Origin: JANRLJ01 sp034437895
GTDB taxonomy: Bacteria; Chloroflexota; Anaerolineae; Aggregatilineales; Phototrophicaceae
Reading direction: 5' to 3'
Assembly (NCBI GenBank): GCA_034437895.1
Contig: DAOTTO010000383.1
Location: 1-11,387 of the forward strand
Length of the DNA: 11,387 bases
In this document: one piece after another, positions 1-6,069 of the stretch
How positions within the stretch are numbered: position 1 is the stretch's first letter
How the letters are laid out: every line of letters begins with the position of its first letter
Position numbers and translations under genes: made by a program
The notes under the pieces: model-generated
What the model was told of the DNA's origin: nothing
The model's database searches: none
The model's input: the letters and a program-made list of their open reading frames with translations, nothing else

Positions 1-19
1 AATCACTAAAAACTAAGCT

Positions 20-328
20 ATGACTTCTTTTTCGCTCAATCAGTTTTTGATGCTCTATATGTGGTTTCCTTTGGCGGTGCTGCTTGGGTTTTTGCTACTC
101 ATCGCCCGATTTTATGAGCGATTTTCTGGGATGCGGACGGGATTTCGTCTTTTTATGTTGGTGATTGTCTTGTTCGGGGCGGCGGTTGTGCGTTATGCCG
201 GGGTAGATAGTATTTCCAGCGATGGCTTGGCGGATAGCTTTTTAGCATCGGGCGGAGTCTTGTTGTTTTGCTTGTGTGGGCGGCTATATTGGCTCATGAT
301 TTTTCGGCGTAAGGAAGACCCAACATGA
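20..328 (+). CDS. Small three-helix membrane protein, function unknown
   Basis: This 102-residue protein is mostly hydrophobic, with three likely membrane helices at about residues 9-30, 42-61 and 73-94. The short polar loops are rich in arginine (for example RFYERFSGMRTGFR, about 30-43), and a basic-then-acidic tail ends in RRKEDPT. I do not recognise the family. The ATG at position 20 has no clear Shine-Dalgarno sequence. A TGA at 21-23 overlaps it, so an upstream gene outside the window could end there with the same ATGA coupling seen at the downstream junction. The next gene overlaps by 4 bases and encodes a protein of similar size and topology, so the two are probably made together and may form a hetero-oligomer; this is inference. 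The coding call rests on overlap-type operon structure and coherent helix spacing. Confidence 0.72.
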   Translation: MTSFSLNQFLMLYMWFPLAVLLGFLLLIARFYERFSGMRTGFRLFMLVIVLFGAAVVRYAGVDSISSDGLADSFLASGGVLLFCLCGRLYWLMIFRRKEDPT

Positions 329-651
329 TTGTGGGTATGGGCTTGCTAGGGGCGTTGGGTATGGCTTCTGTTAGTATGGCGCTGATTGTGTTAGCCGAGT
401 TGAGCCGTAAGCTGGGTCATGTGACTCGTGCTGCTCCTTACTACCGAGGATTTTATGTGGCGGCTGCGCTGGTGGCGGTTGGCGCGCTGGCACGGTTGGC
501 GCATGTAAATTCTTCATTGGCGTTTCTAGCGAATTTGCATCACAATAAAGTGTGGGTACTATTGTATAATGGCGCTCCGGCTACTGGGGTTACGCTGGGG
601 GTTTTCCTCGCATGGCGTTATTGGAGTTGGCTGTTGGCAGAGCGCGATTAA
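325..651 (+). CDS. Small three-helix membrane protein, possible paralogue of the preceding gene
   Basis: This 108-residue protein has likely membrane helices at about residues 4-25, 43-62 and 75-100. Its ATG overlaps the previous stop codon as ATGA (325-328), which implies translational coupling. The layout mirrors the neighbour: helix 1, a basic loop (SRKLGHVTRAAPYYRG), helix 2 ending in ALARLAHVNSS, and helix 3 ending in an aromatic and basic stretch (WRYWSWLLAERD). The neighbour has AAVVRYAGVDS and GRLYWLMIFRRK at the corresponding places. That suggests an old tandem duplication, though identity is low and unproven by eye. Function is unknown. The adenosine deaminase gene starts 25 bases downstream, so all four + strand genes are likely one transcript. 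Confidence 0.72.
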   Translation: MIVGMGLLGALGMASVSMALIVLAELSRKLGHVTRAAPYYRGFYVAAALVAVGALARLAHVNSSLAFLANLHHNKVWVLLYNGAPATGVTLGVFLAWRYWSWLLAERD

Positions 652-676
652 ACGCAAATTTTGATGAAGAGTTAGA

Positions 677-1756
677 GTGGAAAACGTTACCTCAATACGC
701 CTTAGTGAAGGCGCAATCTTATCGGGCAATCCCCTCTCGGAAGCGGTTAGGGCGCTGCCTAAAATTGAACTGCATCGCCATTTAGAGGGTTCAGTTCGTC
801 TGGAAACGCTCGTGGATATTGCTCAACAGCACGGCATTGAAATGCCGGAGTATGAGCCGGAGACGCTGCGCCCCTTTGTGCAGATGATTCCTGACGAACC
901 GCGCACTTGGCAAAATTTCCTTGCTAAGTTCAAAGTACTTCGGCAGTTTTTTCTTTCGCCGGGGATTATTACGCGCATTACCCGTGAAGTGATTGCAGAC
1001 GCAGCATCAGACAACATCAAATACATGGAACTGCGTTTTACCCCGCAGGCTTTGTGCCAAGTCAGTCGGTGTATGCCTGAAGATGTCGTCGCTTTGGTGT
1101 GCGAAACAACTGCTGCTGCTGCCACCGAACACGGTATTGATGTGCGCTTAATTGTCTCGATTAATCGTAACGAAAGCCTAGAAATTGGTGAGCGCGCCCT
1201 TTATGCCGCGCTCGATAATCGTCATCATGGGGTCGTCGGGTTTGATCTGGCAGGGAATGAATCGGGCTACCCGGCGATACCCTTCCGTGATCTTTTTAAA
1301 CAAGCGCAAGTAGGCGGGTTGGGGCTTACGCTTCATGCGGGTGAATGGGAAGGCGCACAAAGCGTTTGGGATGCGGTTGGCAATCTCGGCGCAGAGCGCA
1401 TCGGGCATGGCATCCGCGTATTAGAAGACCCCGGTGTTGTACGTGTGCTGATGGAACGCGGCGTTGTTTTGGAAGTTTGCCCCACAAGTAACGTGGATAG
1501 TGGGGTGGTCACGAGTTTTAGCGCTCATCCTATCCCGTTGTTGATCGAACATGGCTTGAAGATTACACTCAATACGGATGATCCTTCTGTTAGCGGTATT
1601 ACCTTGAGTGATGAAATTGATCGCACGATGGTTCATCTGGCATTCACGATGGATGATGTAAAACAGCATACCCTCATCGCGGCTCATGCGGCTTTTTTGC
1701 CGAATAAAGAACGAGCTGCGTTGGTAGCAAAATTTGAGCAGTGGCTCTATCCCTGA
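677..1756 (+). CDS. add: Adenosine deaminase
   Basis: This zinc enzyme would hydrolyse adenosine (and deoxyadenosine) to inosine and ammonia in cytoplasmic purine salvage. The 359-residue length and all catalytic positions fit the family. The HxH pair is in LHRHLEGS (H33, H35), the third zinc ligand and catalytic glutamate are in LHAGE (H220, E223), the catalytic histidine is in IGHG (H244) and the aspartate pair is in LNTDDPS (D301, D302). These match human ADA H15/H17, H214/E217, H238 and D295/D296. CPTSN at 268-272 is the adenosine-type signature, unlike the CPLSN often seen in adenine deaminases. The GTG at 677 is the only ordinary start between an in-frame stop at 665-667 and the HxH motif, and it leaves a leader of about 25 residues. 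Some relatives in this family deaminate aminofutalosine or other adenosyl compounds, so substrate is less certain than family. The next gene overlaps the stop codon. Confidence 0.93.
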   Translation: MENVTSIRLSEGAILSGNPLSEAVRALPKIELHRHLEGSVRLETLVDIAQQHGIEMPEYEPETLRPFVQMIPDEPRTWQNFLAKFKVLRQFFLSPGIITRITREVIADAASDNIKYMELRFTPQALCQVSRCMPEDVVALVCETTAAAATEHGIDVRLIVSINRNESLEIGERALYAALDNRHHGVVGFDLAGNESGYPAIPFRDLFKQAQVGGLGLTLHAGEWEGAQSVWDAVGNLGAERIGHGIRVLEDPGVVRVLMERGVVLEVCPTSNVDSGVVTSFSAHPIPLLIEHGLKITLNTDDPSVSGITLSDEIDRTMVHLAFTMDDVKQHTLIAAHAAFLPNKERAALVAKFEQWLYP

Positions 1757-2619
1757 TGATCCAACTCGGTGACATTCGTATTCATCTGATAAATGACGGA
1801 GATACCTTGGTTGATCCCGGCGGCATGTTTGGCCTTGTACCGCGCGCCCTTTGGTCAAAGTATTTTGAGCCGACCCCCCAACACCTGCTTCCATCGATAG
1901 AAATGTGCCTCTTGGTACAAGTTGGCGACCAAAATATCGTGATTGATACGGGATTAGGCAATAAGCTGGATGAAAAACGCCGCGCCATCTGGCATTTGGC
2001 ACGTCCTAAGGGTGGCCTGCTTGAGGGTTTGGCGCGGGTAGGATTACAGCCAGAAGACATACATTACGTCATTGATACCCATTTACACGCCGATCATGCG
2101 GCGGGAAATACGTATTTTGGTGAAGACGGACAAAGCATTCTGCCGACTTTCCCGAATGCTGAATATGTTGTCCAGCGGCGTGAATATGAAGATGCGATGC
2201 AGCCCAATGAGCGCACTGCCGCGACTTATCATCCGATCAATTATCAGCCGCTTCTGGAAAGTGGACAGATGCGGCTGCTAGAAGGCGATACAGAGATTGC
2301 TTCCGGTGTATGGGGTATCGTGACGCGGGGACATACGCCGGGTCACATGAGCATTCTATTCCAGAGTGATAACCAATATGCACTGTTTACGTGTGATTTA
2401 TCCAGCTATGCCGTCCATTTTGAAAAGCTCGGCTGGATGACGGCCTATGATGTTGAGCCGCTGCACACCCTAGAAAATAAGCGCCGCTGGCAAAAATGGG
2501 CGCTGGAACATGACGCATTGTTGATATTTCCGCACGAACCTAAACGCTACGCGGGAAAATTGACGCATGACGAGCGTGGCGGTTTGGTTGTACTGCCGAT
2601 TGACGAGCCATTTGTCTAG
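1756..2619 (+). CDS. Metallo-beta-lactamase-fold hydrolase (lactonase/OPHC2-like group)
   Basis: This 287-residue cytoplasmic protein has the metallo-beta-lactamase fold with a complete dinuclear metal site. Motif HLHADH gives H109, H111, D113 and H114; GHTPGH gives H197; the bridging aspartate lies in FTCDL (D214) and a late histidine in FPHEP (H260). This set matches AHL-lactonase and OPHC2-type hydrolases, and an early VIDTGLG motif is present. The true substrate cannot be read from sequence: lactone, ester or phosphotriester hydrolysis are all possible. I chose ATG at 1756 because it overlaps the deaminase stop as TGATG, a common coupling arrangement. An in-frame GTG at 1741 would add five residues that lie inside the deaminase gene. 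There is no signal peptide. The gene ends in a CTAG that is also the stop of the converging gene. Confidence 0.88.
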   Translation: MIQLGDIRIHLINDGDTLVDPGGMFGLVPRALWSKYFEPTPQHLLPSIEMCLLVQVGDQNIVIDTGLGNKLDEKRRAIWHLARPKGGLLEGLARVGLQPEDIHYVIDTHLHADHAAGNTYFGEDGQSILPTFPNAEYVVQRREYEDAMQPNERTAATYHPINYQPLLESGQMRLLEGDTEIASGVWGIVTRGHTPGHMSILFQSDNQYALFTCDLSSYAVHFEKLGWMTAYDVEPLHTLENKRRWQKWALEHDALLIFPHEPKRYAGKLTHDERGGLVVLPIDEPFV

Positions 2620-3260
2620 CCTTTTTCGACTGGTCTACGGAGCAGTAAATTATCTATCTGACGAGGTGTTAGATACCTGCCTTTGTGGATTTCGATATTA
2701 TTCTGTAGTTCAACCATTCTTAAAAAGAAGTTAGTATATGTTTGGTCAAACTCCTTGGGAATATCTTGCTTCGGCATATTGAGAAGTTTAAGTGCATCCC
2801 AAGCGCGGCTATCGTAGATGAAGAATAAAGCAGGCAAATGAAAATGGAGATATTTAGAAGCAAATGATCGCTTTTCTTGCCCCGAAATATTTCTAGTGAG
2901 TTGCGTTAGGATGTGGTGTGTTTTGAGAATAAGGGCCTTATTATCCTCGGTAATCTTTTCTTGCGTTTGTAATTGGCGTATCGAATTATCTAATTCAGAT
3001 GCGCGAAGTTCTGGAGCTACTTTATCTCTGTAGAATGCATCTGTTTCCAGCAAAATTTCATTTCCTATAGGTCTTCTCCTTTCAATTTCTGCTGAATAAC
3101 TACGTCCTATCAGCCACACTTTCGCTGCTATGATTTCCTCATTATCATGATAAGGATTTTCTCGACATAAGCGATAAAGAATTTCGTTGCCGAAATCCCA
3201 AAAGTCGGTATCACATGGTTGGTTTATCAGGTCAATTGAAGACAGGTAATCATAGCTCAC
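2616..3260 (-). CDS. Hypothetical protein, A+T-rich orphan at operon end
   Basis: This 214-residue soluble protein belongs to no family I can name. It is mainly helical by composition: an N-terminal aromatic stretch (DFWDFGNEILYRLC, about 19-32), AAKVWLIGRSYSAEIERRR at about 45-63, a charged middle, then a block FASKYLHFHLPALFFIYDSR at about 132-151 that looks like a conserved core. I have a vague memory of hypothetical proteins with a similar 'SKY-FH-P-F-IYDSR' block scattered through accessory regions, but cannot confirm it. It has no signal peptide or membrane helix. The GTG start at 3260 comes on the base after the TAA of the upstream gene (3261-3263), so translation probably depends on re-initiation. 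G+C is about 38% over 2641-2940 by hand count, against about 52-57% in rows sampled from both neighbours, which suggests recent acquisition. Confidence 0.75.
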   Translation of the reverse strand: MSYDYLSSIDLINQPCDTDFWDFGNEILYRLCRENPYHDNEEIIAAKVWLIGRSYSAEIERRRPIGNEILLETDAFYRDKVAPELRASELDNSIRQLQTQEKITEDNKALILKTHHILTQLTRNISGQEKRSFASKYLHFHLPALFFIYDSRAWDALKLLNMPKQDIPKEFDQTYTNFFLRMVELQNNIEIHKGRYLTPRQIDNLLLRRPVEKG

Positions 3261-4274
3261 TTATTGACGATCCTGCCATTCCTGAATAGTTTCCGCCAGA
3301 AATGCGCGTACTTCATCATCAGCGACATCGCCCACACTGTCATAATGAGTGCCATCGACTTCAATACTTACACCGCCACCCGGCGCGGAGAGTACATGGA
3401 TACTGCGACCCTCATAGCCATCGGTGTGGCGTAATTTGTGCTGAAGGTAGGTTTCAATGGCGGCAGCAATATTGAGTTCTGGTATCGGCACGGACTCAAA
3501 TTTAGCGCGTCCACCTAAAAAGCCACTCTTTTGTGGTTTAATCCCATCTTCAATCTTATAAGTCGGCAGTGCGCCGGGAATTTTCCCGCTGGCATCAAGG
3601 GGGGGTGGACTGCTGGCGGTGCGTGGGGCAGCAGGCTTCGGCTCGATGGACGCGCCTAATTTCGGTTGTTCGGCTGCGAGTTCTTCTGCGATGGGTGCAG
3701 GTGGATTTTCATCCGCTTTAGTGACGACATCTGATAGTTCCCGCATGACTTTGACAAATTTCTCTTTAACCTCTGGCGAATCGACCAATGAGCGATAGCC
3801 TACATTTTCGATGTGGACAATGAGCCGACCATCACGCGGGTCGCGCAGAACAGCGACAATTTCCTTAGCTTCTACCGTTTCCCCAGAACGCAGTTTAACC
3901 CGGTACGTTCCGCTGCCTCGGCTGATGGTGGGTTTAGCAGTAAGCTGTGCGGGTGGAATGACAGGGGCTTCTTTACGCAGGGTGGAAGTATCCAGCAGGA
4001 GGTTTAAATCCGGCATCAAATCATCTTCCTCTACTGAGAGCGCAATTGCTTGCAGCGGTGAGTCTTGGATCGTAATGGCAGGTGCAGCCATTATTGCCTC
4101 GGCGGGGGCAGCCATCGCTTGGGCTACCTTTTCTTGAGCTTTTTTGCGGCGTGGTTTGATGAAGGCAAAATAGACGAAAGCTGTAATCAACAAAAGAGCC
4201 GATATGCACACCTGTATAATCAACGAAATGGGGATTTGTTGAACAAATTCACCGAGCGAGTCAAATAAAATCAT
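3261..4274 (-). CDS. Membrane-anchored protein of unknown function with two similar C-terminal modules
   Basis: With the start chosen here the protein has 337 residues. The ATG at 4272-4274 is preceded by a strong AAGGAG seven bases away, which decides it over an upstream in-frame ATG at 4331 inside fpg. One membrane helix spans about residues 14-39, followed by a basic stop-transfer (PRRKK, 41-45), so the bulk should be cytoplasmic with the N-terminus outside. An Ala/Pro-rich linker runs to about 117, a compact domain covers about 118-186, a second Pro/Ala linker about 190-226, and a last domain about 266-337. Both domains contain a strand, then Y-x-S-[LV]-x-D, then an acidic helix beginning EV[KR] (147-180 and 299-333), suggesting internal duplication. 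It lies 34 bases after fpg and directly before the orphan gene, so the three are probably cotranscribed. Function unknown. Confidence 0.85.
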   Translation of the reverse strand: MILFDSLGEFVQQIPISLIIQVCISALLLITAFVYFAFIKPRRKKAQEKVAQAMAAPAEAIMAAPAITIQDSPLQAIALSVEEDDLMPDLNLLLDTSTLRKEAPVIPPAQLTAKPTISRGSGTYRVKLRSGETVEAKEIVAVLRDPRDGRLIVHIENVGYRSLVDSPEVKEKFVKVMRELSDVVTKADENPPAPIAEELAAEQPKLGASIEPKPAAPRTASSPPPLDASGKIPGALPTYKIEDGIKPQKSGFLGGRAKFESVPIPELNIAAAIETYLQHKLRHTDGYEGRSIHVLSAPGGGVSIEVDGTHYDSVGDVADDEVRAFLAETIQEWQDRQ

Positions 4275-4280
4275 CGTTTT

Positions 4281-4286
4281 GCTCCT
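4281..4286 (-). promoter_or_regulatory. Ribosome binding site AAGGAG deciding the start of the membrane-anchored gene
   Basis: On the - strand the sequence reads AAGGAG followed by CAAAACG and then ATG at 4274. This is the clearest Shine-Dalgarno sequence in the window with near-ideal spacing, and it argues for the 337-residue form. Confidence 0.8.
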
Positions 4287-4308
4287 TGATGAGAATGACA
4301 AAAGGGCA

Positions 4309-5163
4309 TTATTGCGCTGCATCCTCTGCATCTACGCGGTTTAATAGTATGGGCTGGCAGGTGGGGCAGTAATGGGTTCCACGCTGCGCCACGCGCATTT
4401 TTTCGATGGTGCTGCCGCAGTTAACGCAGGGCTGTCCATCACGCCCGTAGACATAAAAATGATCTTGCGAACTGCCTTTTGTGCCGTCGGGCTTGCGATA
4501 CCAATTGATGCTCGCGCCTTCATAATCGATTCCAGCGTTGAGCGCGGCGCGTACTGTGTTATAAAGTCGGCTAATTTCGTCCGTGCTGAGTTCGTCTGAA
4601 CGGCGTAGGGGATGAATGCCAGCACGGAATAGGCTTTCATCTGCATAAATATTGCCGACTCCAGCGATGAAGGTTTGGTCGAGAAGCAGCGCCTTGATAT
4701 TTTTTGAGCGTCCGTGCAGTCTTTCTCGGAAAGCGGCTTCAGTGAATATGTCGGTGAGTGGCTCCGGCCCTAATCCGCCCGTGATCTTTTCTGGATCGTC
4801 GGTGAGATAGACCTTGCCGAATTTGCGCGAGTCGGAAAAGCGCAGTTCTTGTCCCTCATCTAAGCCGAGCCGGAAATGCACCCAACGGTCTGCATCATGA
4901 ACGGCTTCGCTTGGGGTGACGTAAAGCCGCCCTGTCATTTTAAGATGGACGATCAAGTAATCATAATCGAGTGCCGCGATGATATATTTGGCGCGGCGTT
5001 CCACCCCACGAAAGGTTTGCCCGGCGATACGCGCAGCGAATTCTTCCGGCGCGGGACTGTGAATGGTCTTCGCCCAATCGTAGGACATGGATTGCACGGT
5101 GCGTCCGATAAGCGGGAGACGCAGACCGCGAACAACAGTTTCGACTTCTGGTAATTCTGGCAT
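4309..5163 (-). CDS. mutM: Formamidopyrimidine-DNA glycosylase (Fpg/MutM)
   Basis: This bifunctional glycosylase/AP lyase removes 8-oxoguanine and formamidopyrimidines from DNA in base-excision repair. The 284 residues begin MPELPEVE, giving the catalytic N-terminal proline (P2 before Met removal) and E3. The conserved lysine is K59 in RRAKY. Intercalation and lesion-contact residues appear as M76 (LKMTG) and R113/F115 (SDSRKFG). The helix-two-turn-helix motif GVGNIYADE spans about 168-176. The C-terminal zinc finger has C246, C249, C266 and C269, with the phosphate-contacting arginine at R261 (QRGTHYC). All key residues are present, so it should be active; the MPELPEVE start and DSRKFG favour Fpg over Nei. 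The start at 5163 is fixed by the chemistry, although no good ribosome binding site precedes it. It leads a probable three-gene unit. Confidence 0.96.
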   Translation of the reverse strand: MPELPEVETVVRGLRLPLIGRTVQSMSYDWAKTIHSPAPEEFAARIAGQTFRGVERRAKYIIAALDYDYLIVHLKMTGRLYVTPSEAVHDADRWVHFRLGLDEGQELRFSDSRKFGKVYLTDDPEKITGGLGPEPLTDIFTEAAFRERLHGRSKNIKALLLDQTFIAGVGNIYADESLFRAGIHPLRRSDELSTDEISRLYNTVRAALNAGIDYEGASINWYRKPDGTKGSSQDHFYVYGRDGQPCVNCGSTIEKMRVAQRGTHYCPTCQPILLNRVDAEDAAQ

Positions 5164-5194
5164 GATGTTATTTTAATCGCAAAATGGTTGAATG

Positions 5195-5223
5195 ATAATA
5201 AAAGGTGATGAGTAGTACAAAAA
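5195..5223 (-). promoter_or_regulatory. Possible promoter for mutM
   Basis: On the - strand TATTAT (5195-5200) resembles a -10 box about 32 bases before the mutM start. Seventeen bases upstream is TTTTTG (5218-5223), a poor -35. The stretch is A+T-rich, so a chance match is quite possible. Confidence 0.25.
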
Positions 5224-5224
5224 T

Positions 5225-5241
5225 CTTACAATTGCGGATAG
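5225..5241 (-). repeat. Putative outer end of the decayed IS1-like element
   Basis: Read outward on the - strand this is CTATCCGCAATTGTAAG, six bases beyond the transposase pseudogene stop. Its first 12-13 bases match the outward-facing ends of the neighbouring small element (CTGTCCGAAACTC and CTATCCAAAACTG) at 9 of 12 and 10 of 13 positions. That is where the insertion sequence end should lie, but the match is short and degraded. Confidence 0.4.
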
Positions 5242-5246
5242 TTTCC

Positions 5247-5871
5247 CTAAATAGAGTTGGTAGATGCAAGGATCGTCATCAAGACCTCATGGATTGACCC
5301 TGCCACCCTAGCAGGCGAGTGTTGTACCCAACGGTGGTCAAGCTGTGGCGAGACTTCAAGCCGCAGTGTTTTCACAGGTCGGGTGAGATAATAAACGACA
5401 TCCTCCCAAACACAGGCGGCAAACAACATATCACTTGCTTGGAAATGCTCAGTGTTTTGCGAACCAAATGTCTACTTATGAGACACGAGGTCAAGTTGGT
5501 AGGCTCAACACAGGGGTTTCCAGTTTTGCTCAGACTAGTCACATGACAATAAGTGATCCGAATCGATATCCACCCCAACCATCGGATAAGACCAGTGGTG
5601 AAGTACTGGAATGGGCAGGGCGTTGTTTGACTTGTTGCTACAGAAGGATAGCCGCATCGGTTTCGATCTGGACAATCCCCTGTTCGACATCCAACGCCAG
5701 TATTTGCCTTTATCGGCTGTTACTATGCGCTCGTCGCCCTTTTTTATGGCACACATACGCCCACAAACCATCAATTTGAACTTGAATGATGTGATAATCA
5801 TTGAGCAAAATCGTTTCTACTTGTTGAGCATGAAGAGCTGCTTCACGCAAAAAGGATAGCTCGGAAGTCAT
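5247..5871 (-). pseudogene. Decayed IS1-family-like transposase
   Basis: Reading the - strand across three frames recovers fragments of a DDE transposase of the IS1 type. From an ATG at 5869-5871, frame one gives MTSELSFLREAALHAQQVET and then QVQIDGLWAYV (the QVQIDGLW part at 5761-5784, with the likely first catalytic Asp), ILALDVEQGIVQIETDAA and LSDGWGGY (5566-5586, likely second Asp). It is broken by TAA at 5710-5712 and TAG at 5638-5640. A second frame carries EPTNLTSCLISRHLVRKTLS with ISKQ (ending about 5435), the IS1 InsB-like 'ER-NLT-R--RL-RKTLSFSK' block with Glu still present. A third frame carries FAACVWEDVVYYLTRPVKT and the C-terminus, ending at TAG 5247-5249. Between GGY and the ERTNLT-like block too few residues remain, so about 60 codons appear deleted. 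The N-terminal zinc-binding region is also missing. The family is confident from several collinear motifs; the element is certainly dead. Confidence 0.82.
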
Positions 5872-5879
5872 TTAAATTA
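5872..5879. repeat. Left target-site duplication TTAAATTA
   Basis: This 8-bp sequence is repeated exactly at 6062-6069 and immediately flanks the inverted-repeat ends of the element between. An 8-bp duplication is within the 8-9 bp typical of IS1-family transposition. The A+T-rich composition makes chance agreement more likely than for a mixed 8-mer, but the position next to both ends is telling. Confidence 0.7.
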
Positions 5880-6061
5880 ACCTGAGTTTCGGACAGTGTT
5901 TTCATTCTATTCCCACCCCTAAATCCCCTCCCCACTTCGTAGAGAGGGGACTTAAAGAACCATTGTGAGCCGTTTTTCTCCCCTTCGCCATGCAATGGAG
6001 AAGGTGTCGGGGGATGAGAACATTATAAAAGTTAATCAAAGTGCGCTATCCAAAACTGAGG
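5880..6061. mobile_element. MITE-like non-autonomous element, 182 bp
   Basis: The element begins ACCTGAGTTTCGGACAG and its right end, read on the other strand, is ACCTCAGTTTTGGATAG, matching at 14 of 17 positions (17 of 20 if the adjoining TTA is counted). It has no open reading frame. The interior is built of palindromes: TCCCCTC (5924-5930) pairs perfectly with GAGGGGA (5944-5950), and CCTTCGCCAT (5982-5991) pairs with ATGGAGAAGG (5995-6004) at 9 of 10 positions around a GCA loop. Repeats with this pyrimidine-rich, hairpin-forming character are, to my memory, frequent in Chloroflexota genomes. Its ends resemble the surviving end of the adjacent IS1-like remnant, so that family's transposase may have moved it. 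It separates pfkA from mutM. Confidence 0.75.
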
Positions 6062-6069
6062 TTAAATTA
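6062..6069. repeat. Right target-site duplication TTAAATTA, containing the pfkA stop codon
   Basis: This is an exact copy of 5872-5879. On the - strand its first three bases, TAA at 6067-6069, are the pfkA stop codon, so the element inserted at the very end of pfkA without changing the protein. Confidence 0.7.

Noticed and set aside
1741..1755. GTG start for the metallo-hydrolase at 1741
   Set aside because: The ATG at 1756 forms the common TGATG coupling overlap; the extra five residues lie inside the deaminase gene.
1421..2002. A 193-codon - strand open frame across the deaminase/hydrolase junction
   Set aside because: It lies antisense to two genes with complete catalytic motifs, and its own translation has no recognisable domain and unusual composition.
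4275..4331. Longer form of the membrane-anchored protein starting at ATG 4331 or 4322
   Set aside because: It would overlap mutM by 14-23 bases and put a polar leader before the membrane helix, while ATG 4274 has an AAGGAG at ideal spacing.
5435..5859. Two + strand open frames (114 and 82 codons) in the pfkA-mutM gap
   Set aside because: They are antisense to the transposase fossil, whose motifs are readable on the - strand, and neither translation resembles a protein family.
5920..6010. CRISPR-like or tandem repeat array
   Set aside because: The repeats are inverted, occur once each and have no regular spacers; they are hairpin arms within one small element.
6022..6053. TATAAT on the - strand inside the MITE as an outward promoter for mutM
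   Set aside because: The nearest -35-like hexamer is 20 bases away and poor, and the transcript would have to cross the palindromes and the whole transposase fossil; A+T-rich chance match is simpler.
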